A stretch of 64,000 bases of DNA from Bolinopsis microptera (taxonomy: Eukaryota > Ctenophora > Tentaculata > Lobata > Bolinopsidae), in contig NC_087073.1 of NCBI RefSeq assembly GCF_026151205.1, positions 7,585,001 to 7,649,000 of the forward strand, given 5' to 3'. Position 1 is the first letter of the stretch; the number at the start of each line of letters is the position of its first letter. Below are positions 35,201 to 45,800 of this stretch, one piece after another. The notes beneath the pieces are model-generated. The model did not search any database. It had not been told where the DNA came from and saw only the letters and a list, made by a program, of their open reading frames with translations. Both the position numbers and the translations under genes were made by a program.

Positions 35201-36188
35201 TATTTGTAATTCAATCTGATAACGTCAAACGTATTGTTCGCCGAAAAAGCAAAAATTGTGCACATGAACGAAGTACAAATTGTTAAACGGTCATACGCGT
35301 AACAATCTAAATTAGTCCTAACACTAAGTCTAACAAATAAAGTATAAGTGCGGATTATGAGCTGAACGTACCGTATTGAATTTGAATTATTGAAAGAAAT
35401 GTGGCGCGATATTTTCTTCCGCAAAGTTATTTAATTAGCGCACGATACGATGTAGGTACAGGATAGAAAATTTATAATTAGCCTATATAATACGCGCGCG
35501 CGCAATGCATCAAATGTTAACATAATTGTGTGTAGCTTTAGCAAATTATAAATATAAATAAAAGTATTCATGACATGATGTTGACTAACAGTAAAGTAAG
35601 GTTTTATGTTGACAGGATATTTTTTAAGCTTAACGGGTTCACATAGCCATTACACATTAGCCATGTGTCTATACTACGCGTACTGTGGTCGCGCGCTACT
35701 GCAGACTTGATACTGCAAGCGAGAGGGCTTTTATTTGGTTAGAGCAACTTAACGGGTGATACTCGTAAAATATTTGTTTAAAATATTTATATTACTTGGG
35801 GACATCAGGTTTTCTTTGGGAAAGGGAGACACTGGCAACGGTTAGGCTACTTGGATGCTGGCCCCAATTCCTCCCAGCAATCCTTACCGGCTGGGCGTAT
35901 TACTACAGGTGATAACGTCTTTACATGCAGGCGCAGCGTGTTCAAGCTCGCGCGCGCTTGTAGTACCTACCTATAGTTATACTAGTAAGTTGTAGTAAGT
36001 TTATTGCACGCTTCAATTATTGCCAGAATGCGATTGAATCACGTGACACAATTCAGCCAATCAGAGTACAGGAATCCGCAAAGATAAAGCTAAGTTGTAA
36101 ACTTTTGATCGGCCCAAAATGAGACTTTTCTGTGTTTCTGGAGATTTTGAGATAACTCATAATCTACGTTGTCTTAAATATTCCCCCT
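35201..36188. repeat. Repeat-rich intergenic DNA
   Basis: No gene. It contains a (CG)n run near 35492, the inverted family C tail near 35748, a MITE-arm scrap near 35810-35850 and, at about 35870-36185, a second copy of the repeat at 6010-6250. Confidence 0.6.
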
Positions 36189-36240
36189 GGGGGGGGGGGG
36201 GGGGGGGGGGGGGGGGGGCGGGGGCGGGGGAACGTTATTT
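36189..36240 (+). repeat. Poly(G) tract
   Basis: Forty consecutive G residues (36189-36228), then GGGGG blocks split by single C. It can form G-quadruplexes and its length is likely unreliable in assembly. Confidence 0.97.
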
Positions 36241-36329
36241 TAACAAGGCGAACATTTCTTTTACTTTAGAAGTTAGGCCCGGCCAGCCGGTTTCCTGGGA
36301 CCGCTGCCAGTGTATATCTTTCCTAAACA

Positions 36330-36535
36330 AAAGGAAATGTGGATTGTGGATTGTGTATCGTGGATCGTGATTTGTGAATCGTGAATTGTTTATCGTGGAT
36401 TGTAGATTATAGATCGTTGATTGTGGATTGTGGATTGTGGATTGTGGATTGTGGATTGTGGATCTTGGATTCATGTGGATCGAGGATAGTGGATCGTGGA
36501 TTGTCGATCGTGAATTTTCTATTGTGGATCGTGGA
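36330..36535 (+). repeat. Degenerate GTGGATT short tandem repeat
   Basis: About 200 bases built from GTGGATTGTGGATC-like 7-bp words. The minus-strand frame across it (Asn/Pro/Ser/Thr-rich) is a repeat artefact. Confidence 0.9.
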
Positions 36536-37029
36536 TTGTATACGATGATATTTTGAAATTGTTCTAAAGTCAGATAATCAGTATTTAGTGACAGAAATGA
36601 TTGAATGAACGTGAATGAACACATGGCAAATGAACTAAAAAGGTTCTTAGTATTATTTTCGAATCAATAAATCAGCTGAAGACGATAAACAAATGTTATT
36701 TGAAAGCTTCTTAAAGTTAAACAACAATCTGTATTATATCTTGAAATGTTTACAAAATCCCAATCCAGTATTAAATCATGCCTTTCGAAAAGATATCATA
36801 ATTTTTCAATTCCCAAACTTACTGTGTTCAAACTTACTTTTCTACTTATATTTTAGATTTAATATTAAATACCAGCACATGAACATAAGATTCGTCAATT
36901 CCGATCTAAAGCTCATAATATGTGGAAAGTCATGGTTATTGGGGTAGAACTAGAAAGTTCGGTCACCTACGATGACTTTGCACTTGAAGTGCTGAGGAGT
37001 GCTGAGGAGTAATAACAAGATTTGCAGCT
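36536..37029. other. 3' flank of the receptor gene
   Basis: About 490 bases with no recognised gene; it probably includes the 3' untranslated region of the minus-strand receptor gene ending at 37030. Confidence 0.5.
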
Positions 37030-39772
37030 TCAGACTACTGCATTCCAACACGTACATTTTCTTGCAGCAATTATTACGAGGACTCCTGTGGTTAGGAAAG
37101 AAACGACGGCAACACTCAACGCAACCGACAGAACAATTGTAAAACCTGAAAGTTTGTTTTTATTTTGCACCACATTTTTTGTTCCAAAATTTCATCTCAC
37201 GTAATTTTACCCCCAATATTAACCCCGGATTACTTCCTTATCCTCACCAAGCAATCACCTAAATCCCAGCCAAAAAATATGATTACAGTTACATCAACAC
37301 GTGGTAAACAAGAATTTCGCCGCGGTAAAACCACGCACGATCAAATTTCCCCTTCTGCCTACAATGTAATTGTTCTACTTTATTGTATCCCAGAGTGGTG
37401 TTTGGCGCACATGTAACATGATAATCGTTTTCGATATATTTGGCGTGCCACGTGCAGAACTTGAAAATTCTGCGCGCATTTTTGTAGTGTCGCGTTGATC
37501 TGTGTACGTGTGGTTTGGTTGTAGATCATTTCATATTTTGCGCGGTTTGTTTCGTGTTAACGATGTGTATTATGTCACGTCATATTATTGCATCGTCGTA
37601 TGCCAACTTTTTTGACTGGAATAGAATATTCTGTCTCATCTTAGTTATTAGAAGTATCTAACATAAACTAATACATTTTGATGCTTACTCGACACATCTA
37701 CAGCACCATCGACTATATAGGAATTTTTAAAAGCATACCGCAATCTTGATCTTAGTTGCTTCTTGAATGTAAATGTAAAGTAACATCTGTTCTTAAATAT
37801 GTAAATGTAATCGCTTTTTACCATTCAGTGTCAATCAACTGTTAAATAATCGGCCACGAGTTTATCAGCTGATGTAATAATTTAGTTTGTTCTGAATTTT
37901 ATCACTCGGTAATTTATTAAAAAACTAGCGGCAATAGCGGATGAATAGTGGAACCTAGCGGATGCCTAGCGGAGAGCTAGCGGAAATTTAACAGTCGTCA
38001 AGCACCTAAAACTGGTTGCTATGCCTGCAATTAATTAACACATAACTGGCGTCGCGCGCGCAAAATAGGTTCCTTTTATACACATAATTATATGGGAGTG
38101 GTCGATATTGCGAAGGAGCAGACTTTTGTCATCATCGTAGGACCGTCGAGCCACCTCATATATCCAAACCCGATTACTTATTCCCTACGATCTTTTTGCC
38201 TTCGGCAAGAGCAGGGAAAAAAAATTACGTGGTTAATGTCCGGTCTACAAAGTGGAAGGAAAGATTATCGGATTCGGCTAGGACATGTTTGACAAGAAAA
38301 GATTAGGAAGTTTTGCTAATTCGAACAAATACCACATTGACTATTGAGATGATCGGGAGCAGTGCCAGGAGGACAAACAAAACAGGATTCAGCACCCCCT
38401 GCACTGATGCTGTTTTCATCGCACTTTGTACATCTTGTCATGTGGGACTTTTTGTAGGTTCCTGTTTCGCACCTCACTGCAATACAAAGGTATGTTTAGT
38501 AACTCTTTGCTGCAATACAAAGGTATGTTTAGTTACTTTGAGTTTGACTATAATATAATGATTATTATTGAAAATTAGCGACTATAGTGATTAGTGAATA
38601 TAACTATCACTGTTTTGTGTTTGACTGTTTAACTATTAAAAGCTTGACAATTCGAGATACCAAAATAAAAAGTTATCAAGCTAAACTTACCACATCCATC
38701 AAGATATTTATTGAGATTCTGAGTATGGCCTGGAGGACATTCACAATTTGTTAATTCTTTTTCGCTGTTCGTATCTTTTGCACAAGGCGCTGTAAATGTT
38801 TCATACTTAAATTTGAACACTAGCTTGTATTTAGTTTAAAGTAAAACTATAACCAAAAATTTCCAAGCTGGACAATCAAATTAAGCGTTTATTTCGTTCA
38901 ATTTTGGTCATCTCACACAAAAAAACTGAACTCACAAAGTTTGCATGTAATCTTGCCAACTGAATTGGGCTGATCATCTTTGCATTTTGTACATTGCATT
39001 GTACTAGACTTTCGATATTTTCCAGCTTCGCATCCTGTGAGGAACTATATACCACTTCCTATCATAAAATCAGAAACTCCTGTGTTTTTTAAACTGGTGG
39101 CATTACAGGATTTTCTATAAAAATTAAGACTTTGCTGTCGCGTCGTACAGTTCATAAACTGACAAACTTACCTATGAAGTAGGATTCCGATCTAGTGTTC
39201 AAGCGATTAGAATGTAAGAATTTTATACTGCTCGCTTGTCGTTCCCAGTATTTATTCCAGTTTGAGCTAACGTCTGTACCATTGTAGTCAACATGGTCAC
39301 ACATTTTGGGGGATGCTTCGAATTTACCCACATGCTTTCTGTTACAATAAATTATGATTTTAAGACCACTTTTCTTAATTATCCATTCTTTATCTTGTTC
39401 TGCTGGTAGACTAGTCGAGAAGTTAATGTAATTCTGCTGACAGTTCAGCAGTTTATACTTTACTGTGGACGAAAACAAGATACTAATACCGCCTGCCAGG
39501 TTTCTTTCTTCATCTAAGTACCATATTGATGTATTGTCACCACTTTTCACAGCACTTCCAGTTTTCAAATATAAGTAATCAGCCTCAAGATCAGCTGAGA
39601 TTGGCTCATCAAATCGCACAGAGCTCCACTTATCTGAAATGTAAGTTCCGTCAGAATACCTGCGACAAGCTATTATTTCAATGTGGTATACAGACCAGAA
39701 ATTCAAATATAACATCTCCTGTGTATGGCACATGTAAAATCTCGTCGGTAGCTCCTTTTCATGGCAAAGTCC
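37030..39772 (-). CDS. Type I membrane receptor with GCC2/GCC3-like cysteine modules (3' part)
   Basis: Five exons on the minus strand. E1, 39172-39772, is an extracellular domain of about 200 residues that I cannot name (WSVYHIEIIACRRYSDGTY ... IIIYCNRKHVG). E2, 38936-39034, has GCEAGKYRKS ... CTKC. E3, 38691-38789, has CECPPGHTQNL. E4, 38333-38476, has CETGTYKKSHMTRCTKC and CPPGTAP. E5, 37030-37144, is a membrane span (FTIVLSVALSVAVVSFLTTG) and a nine-residue tail. Every junction after E1 is phase 1, as usual for shuffled extracellular modules, and every splice site is canonical. The C-x2-G-x-Y ... C-x2-C pattern matches GCC2/GCC3 (ephrin-receptor-like) modules. Signal peptide and earlier exons were not found. 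The tail has no kinase domain, so signalling would need partners. Confidence 0.75.
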
Positions 39773-41154
39773 CTACGTTTAAAGAGTTCCTCTACATTTC
39801 TTGGTATTAGATCTCTAGAATTAAGGTTCAAATACTTAATGAAATATTAAAACATGCTAGTTTAAATGCTTTCTCTGCGGGCTATATTCCAGTATTAGTG
39901 GGGTGGGACTTGAGGGCCTGATAATAAGAATATTTATCCTTTAATATTAAATGTTTCTGTCTAAGTCTTTATCATAAGTCAAATAATAAGGCCTGACCTT
40001 TTTTCTAGGTCATTAGAAAAATTTAAAGTGGGTCGCAAACAAATGTAGTTTCACTTTCACCACTGCCTTCATCACTGGTCCAAGAATAGGTGAACAGCTA
40101 CAGCGGCTGGAAGAAACCACCCTCTCATCTGCTAAACTTGGCGAAGAACGGTATCTTGAATAACGAATAACGATAAGACGATAGTACCGTGAAACGAAAG
40201 TGTTGATTTATTGATTCAGGGCAAATTCCAATAAAATATTAGAAATAGAAGACAAACAAATTATCGAAGTATTTTTACTACGAAAAAAACTTTGTTTATT
40301 CGAAATAGTTAGTGCCAAAATGATATTCAGAGCTTTTTTATATACGAACCTTTTTTTGAGGCTGTGTTGAGTATCAAAACTGTAAGTTCGAGTATCGAGA
40401 GGAATTTCATTCGTGGTCCTTACTCATCAACTTATTTCTGGGTTTAGCCTTAGCATTAGGTGATGTGTTAATTTTCAATATAACCCAAATACTCTCACGA
40501 AATGATAACCGGTTAATAACCGGGTTATAAACTAGTACTACTTCCCCTACTCATAAGTACTAGCTCGCTTACTATTTGTGTCAGCCGGACTACACGCTCC
40601 CACAACAACCCTAGCGCACCGACCTTTTGTTTAACCTATTTTGGTGCCTGTGGTTGTATGTTGTAGAATTAAGTTTAACTTGTTCATTTTTATGGGCTGA
40701 TAAGGTTATGAGTAAGAAGTAAATAGACAAAATATGATAAATACAATTCTGTGTCTGGTCTAATAAATGTATCGTATAACTATAAGCTTATAACCTCAAC
40801 AGTCAACAGTCAACAGTCAACATGAGAATTTGGTAGAATTATACCACTCTTAAATCTCACATGGCCAAATAACAAACACAAACTTGGAGAAAATAACCAA
40901 CGAATAACTCATGACAATCGAACGAGTGACACATGCGGGATAATGACATGAAAACAATAGTACAGGCAACAGGCATGGCTCAGGGCGAAACCTTTGTTAT
41001 ATAATGGCATAAAACAATGACGTGCGATATATTAACTTAAAGAATTTCTAAACTCCAAGGCTTTTACTAATTCACTCGCCAGTGCTCTGTCACGTGACTT
41101 GGCTTTTTAGTTTTACCGTTTTGTAACCGAAAGAATTAACGGTCACACCGAAAC
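39773..41154. other. Intergenic DNA, no gene seen
   Basis: About 1.4 kb upstream of the receptor exons. It should hold the missing 5' exon, but I found no convincing signal-peptide exon. It includes a TCAACAGTCAACAGTCAACA triplet repeat near 40798-40820. Confidence 0.45.
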
Positions 41155-41400
41155 CCTGGCATGGCTCCAACCCTAACCCTAATCATGATCCCAAAGCTAA
41201 CCATAGCCCTTGATTGACAATGGTCGATGTCAACCCTTCCAGATCTTTCATGCGAAGCAATAATGATACATGATAGTTCGCGCCGCGCGTCGAAGTCCTC
41301 CAACCATAGCTTTAGCTTAGCCCTAACACTAATCCGAGCTCTAAGTCTAAACAACCGAATTCGTGTTTTACTACTACTTAACTACTAGCCTGTCGTCGGT
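41155..41400 (-). repeat. Degenerate CCCTAA-like tract
   Basis: CCAACCCTAACCCTAATC and variants interspersed with unrelated words. It is the inverse counterpart of the tract at 16875-17000; the flanking GTCACGTGAC and AAAACGGTAAAAC words are also shared. Confidence 0.65.
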
Positions 41401-41451
41401 AATCATCGAAAACGAAAGGTCGAGAGAAGGCATGCATCCTCAATTAAATAT

Positions 41452-42430
41452 ACAATCACAATGCTGGCAAGCATTACCGTTACCGTTATATTCACAATAC
41501 TATTTACCCCCTATACTATTATATCCCCTTTTTTGTTTTCCAGGCATTAAGACTCATCGAAAGTAGTTCAGCAGGTATATTTAAGTAAAAACATTTTAAT
41601 TCAATGTTAAACTTAAAGATGACAGGAATAAGAAATAGTTATGTGGAGGTTTTTAACAATTTTGCGCAAAATACGCGCCAGCATGTTAAACGACTTACTT
41701 ACTACTTACTTACTTAAGTCGGCTTCTTGGTCCGAGCAACTACAATTCCTCGCCACACGTCGCGGTCAAGCATAACAGATCTTATCTCTTCAACACAGGA
41801 AAGGCTGGTGTCCTTCTTTAGCATGTCCAGAAACGTAAGGTGGGGCCTCCCCGGTCTCCTGTATCCATGCTGAGGTTCCCAGAACAGAAGTTGGTTTGCC
41901 AGAAGGTCGTCATGCCTGGCTACATGTCCAGCCAGTCTCATTCTTCTGGAGGCTATCATCGCTGATGGCTTGGGGATGTTGCCGTATAAATCACTGTTGT
42001 TGATGATTTGTGGCCAACGTATGTTCAAGGCCATCCGGAGCATTCTAGTGTAGCATCCATTGATCCGCTTAGTCATGGATTGGCTTATCGTCCAAGCTTC
42101 AGAGCCGTACAGGAGTACGGGCTCAACCGTTGCTCGAAAGACACGGATCTTTAAGTCCCTGCGCATTCCAGACTTCCAGGTTGTCTTTAACTGATGACAG
42201 GCCCCCCATGCCTTTGCTTTCCTAACATCAAAGTCCTTCTCCGCACTCATTATTCTGCTTCCAAGGTAGACAAAGTCATCTACTTGCTCTATCTCCTGCC
42301 CACTTGCTGCTTTAATGACGGTAGAGTCAGACTCAGAGAGAAATTAGGTTACAAAACGAAATTAGGTTAAAAAACCCAAAATCGCCATATTCTTAACGAG
42401 GGGTCACCTTATCACGTGATGAATAAACTC
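41452..42430 (-). mobile_element. CAGTGCTGGC MITE/composite repeat split by a LINE
   Basis: 41452-41690 is an inverted copy of the MITE at 16010-16358. Repeat sequence resumes at about 42345 (GGTTAAAAAACCCAAAATCG), matching the body at 15960-16009. A LINE fragment of about 650 bp lies between them and is therefore younger. Confidence 0.75.
41700..42340 (-). pseudogene. RTE-like LINE 3' fragment inside a MITE
   Basis: Reads leftwards: EIEQVDDFVYLGSRI, VRKAKAWGACHQLKTTWKS, EPVLLYGSEAWTI, YTRMLRMALNI, RRMRLAGHVAR, GRPHLTFLDMLKKDTSL, ending at 41714. Open for about 200 codons, 5' truncated. It is closely related in plan to the fragment at 34430-35200. Confidence 0.82.
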
Positions 42431-42838
42431 GGCCATCTGAGAAGCTATAACTCTATTTTTTCAGGACAAACGTAATTCGAATGGCCAAACAAAATTCAAT
42501 AAAATTTGGCTCGATCCGTCTATCCAAACTATCAAATAAATGTGAAAAAAAACCTTCACTTTTAAAAAATTAACTCGAATATTTTTCGATTTGACAAATT
42601 CCCCGAACCAGTGGAGGGTAGTAAGTCATACCAGAAAGAATTGGTTCAATTGGGCACTCAGTGACTGAGCTATCAAGGCCAACGTATACCCGATGACTTT
42701 TGGCCCGCCCCGTATTAAAAAGTAAAATTTCCTATTCAATCAATCATAGAAATATAAAATCAATACTCGAGTTAATTCGTTCTCTAGAAAGAAAAATAAT
42801 TTAAAATATTGAAGTGGAGTCAGAAAAAAATTAGAAAA
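42431..42838. other. 3' flank of GPCR gene 1
   Basis: AT-rich, no gene. Unlike copies 2 and 3, this copy lacks the shared 3' flank found at 50000-50540, so its 3' end has been rearranged. Confidence 0.5.
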
Positions 42839-45800
42839 TTACGGATCAGATGTAGAGGGATCAAAAGTAGAGAGATTGGAAGGAGAGGGATAAGAAGGAG
42901 AGGGATCAGAAGGAGAGGGATCAGAAGGAGAGGGATCAGAAGGAGAGGGATCGAATGGAAAAGGATCGGAAGGAGAGGGATCAGAAGGAGAGGAATCGGA
43001 AGGAGAGGAATCAGAAGGAGAGGGATCGGAAGGAAAGGAATCAGAAGGAGAGGGATCAGATGGAGAGGGGTCAGAAAGAGAGGGATCAGGCGGAGAGGGA
43101 TCAGAAGGAGAGGGATCAGAAGGAGAGAGATTATATGGAGAGGGATCAGAAAGAGAGGGAACAGAGGGAGAGAGATCAGAAGGAGAGGAGTCAGAAAGAG
43201 AGGGATCAGAAGGAGAGGGATCGGAAGGAGAGGGATCAGAAGGAGAGGGGTCAGAAAGAGATAGATCAGAAGGACAGGGATCGGAAGGAGAAAGATCGGA
43301 TGGAGAAAGATTGAAAGGAGAGGGATCGGTAGGATAAAGATCAGAAGGAGAGAGATCAGAAGGAGAGAGATCAGAAAGAGAGGGATCGGAATAAGAAGGA
43401 TCTGAGGGAGAAGGATCAGAAGGAGAGGGATCAGATGGAGAGACATCAGAAGGAGAGGGATCAGAAGGCGAGGGATCGGAAGGAGAGGGATCGGAGGGAG
43501 AAGGATCAGAAGGAGAGGGATCGGAAGGAGAGACATCAGAAGGAGAGAGATCAGAAGGAGAGGGATCGGAAGGAGAGAGATCAGATGTAGTGGGCTCGGA
43601 AAGAGACAGATCGGAAGAAGAGGGATCGGAAGAAGAGGGATCAGAGGAGGTAAACCAATCAATGGTTATGGTAGAAAGTTTCGCAACTTTATAAAATATT
43701 TTAGCTGGGTAAAATTTAACCATATATTTTTTCAATCGGGCGCTGTATATGAAAGGATTGATAACTGAGTTTATTGGAAGTATGACAATAGAAAAGAGGC
43801 TGTACTGCGCTGAAGCGTCAATAACACCGAAGTAGTGAAGACCACTCACAATCACGAATGGTATCCAGCAAACAAAGTTTGTACCGATGATAGCAGCTAT
43901 CTTTCGTTGTAGTTTTTGGTTCCTCCTTCGGACCATTTTGGACGTTGGGGTCTTTCCCTTTGTCAGAATGCCGGAATCTTTAATTGTTTTGGCGTTTATA
44001 AAGATATACGAAATAGCAACTATGGCAAAACAAAGAATGTTAATTGATAAAATTGTCAAACTGAACTGTCTCTGAGGATCATTCTGGCGAACAAAATATT
44101 TGAAGAGACACACTCCATCGTTACCATAAAAGTCAACCCTTCCTACTTTTCCATCCAAATTGCCATAATCATTTGAAAACATAGTCCTCATAAGACTCAA
44201 GATAAGTGACCACTTCAATGGCTGCCTCTTTGCCCTGCCAAAGTACCGCTGGATCACATCAAAATGCCTATCCTTTCCAGCTTGTTCGATAAATAGCTTC
44301 ATGTCAGTATCGTAGGTCAATCCATTTACAAATAAGTCTTCGAAATATGGAAGCAAGGGTGCAAGAGCAATTAATGAGGTCACAATAATCACAGGAAATA
44401 TCATCACCACAAACTGAACGAGAATTTTTGTAAAGCTCAATCTCAATCCAGAATTTGATCCCACCATACTGTTTTGAATACCAAAAACTCGACAGATACT
44501 GAGAATAGCTAACGAAACGACAGAGATCTGACTTCCAATCGTGCTGATTACCCCCAAAGCTGAACAATATTTACTACTCAGCCATTTCAACTGCCTTTTG
44601 CAGAAGTTTGCACCATATGTATAGTCAACAATTGCTAATGAAAATAGATACTGTCCGGTTAGGAAGTCTCCGATACTAATAACCATAATCATTATCTTGT
44701 TTGCCAGCATTGTGCGAGATTTGCATTTCTTCAAATCCGCCCCATTTTCAACCATAACAACGATATTAAAAATTGTCGCAAGGAAACCAATTCCAAAAGC
44801 GGCAATTTTTTGAGCTAATCCATTTATCACCTGCTTACCACACTCTTCATTACACTCATCCGACCAATCTTCACAATTTGCGGTGCCGTCACATTTTTGG
44901 GTGATTGGAATAAACGCACCACCACATTCGAAATGGTTTCCACAGTTCAGTTCATCTGAACTATCCCCGCAATTGTCAACCAGGTCACAGACTTTAGAAT
45001 ACTCCACACACAGATTGTTGGTGCAAGGGAAGTAATCATTGGTGTATTTTCCTGATTTTTTACTGACGAAAGTGAGGTGATTGTTATTGACCAATGTGTA
45101 GACTCTGTCCTTAAACTGGTCTTTGCAATCATTGTACTTAATTGAACTTGTGATAGGGCATTTTGTTGAATGCAGACACTTCCCAAGACAGCTCAAATAG
45201 ATGTAAACTTCTCCATACAGATGGTTACAATTATACAGCATATTTGGATATATTACTTGCATCCTGCTGTAGACTCCATAGATAGTTTCATTAAAAACAT
45301 TAAACTCATCAGATATGCAAGAACTCTGCTGGTGCTCAACGTCATGCAGGCCTTTGACGCAATAAGAAATAATTTTAAAAGTCTCAGCCGTATTAACCGT
45401 TGTAGAGACTCTTGTTTTGCCTCTACTCATTTCACATATGTTATTTTCATTTCCGCATGTCTCGAGGCCATCACATAGATCAGGCAGCTCAATGAATCCA
45501 ACACGTTCGTATGAGCGGCATAAAAACACGTCTTGACAGTCTGGATTCTTTTTTGTGGCAAAACGTGTTGTTGCATGGAAACCACATGTAGGCCAATAAG
45601 TAGAATTTTCATCGAGACCGCCAAGACAGTCTTCGAGACCGTCGCCAAGCCATGATGTAGGAATACTTAAAGCTCCTTCGTGTCTGTAGTTCCTATAGCA
45701 TCTCTCCTCAGTCATCGAGAGACACTCTGTCATGTCTTCGTCACTTCCATCCCCGCAGTCCTCCACTCCATCACATAACTGGTGTTTGTGGCAGGTGCAG

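Noticed and set aside
36235-36624. Minus-strand frame with S-T-I-H-N-P-Q repeats
   Set aside because: It is the GTGGATT short tandem repeat translated; repeat composition explains it fully.
42809-43662. Plus-strand Arg/Ile-rich and minus-strand Leu/Ile/Pro-rich proteins opposite and alongside the GPCR tail
   Set aside because: They are alternate frames of the 15-bp repeat whose real frame is the S-P-S-D-P tail of the receptor.
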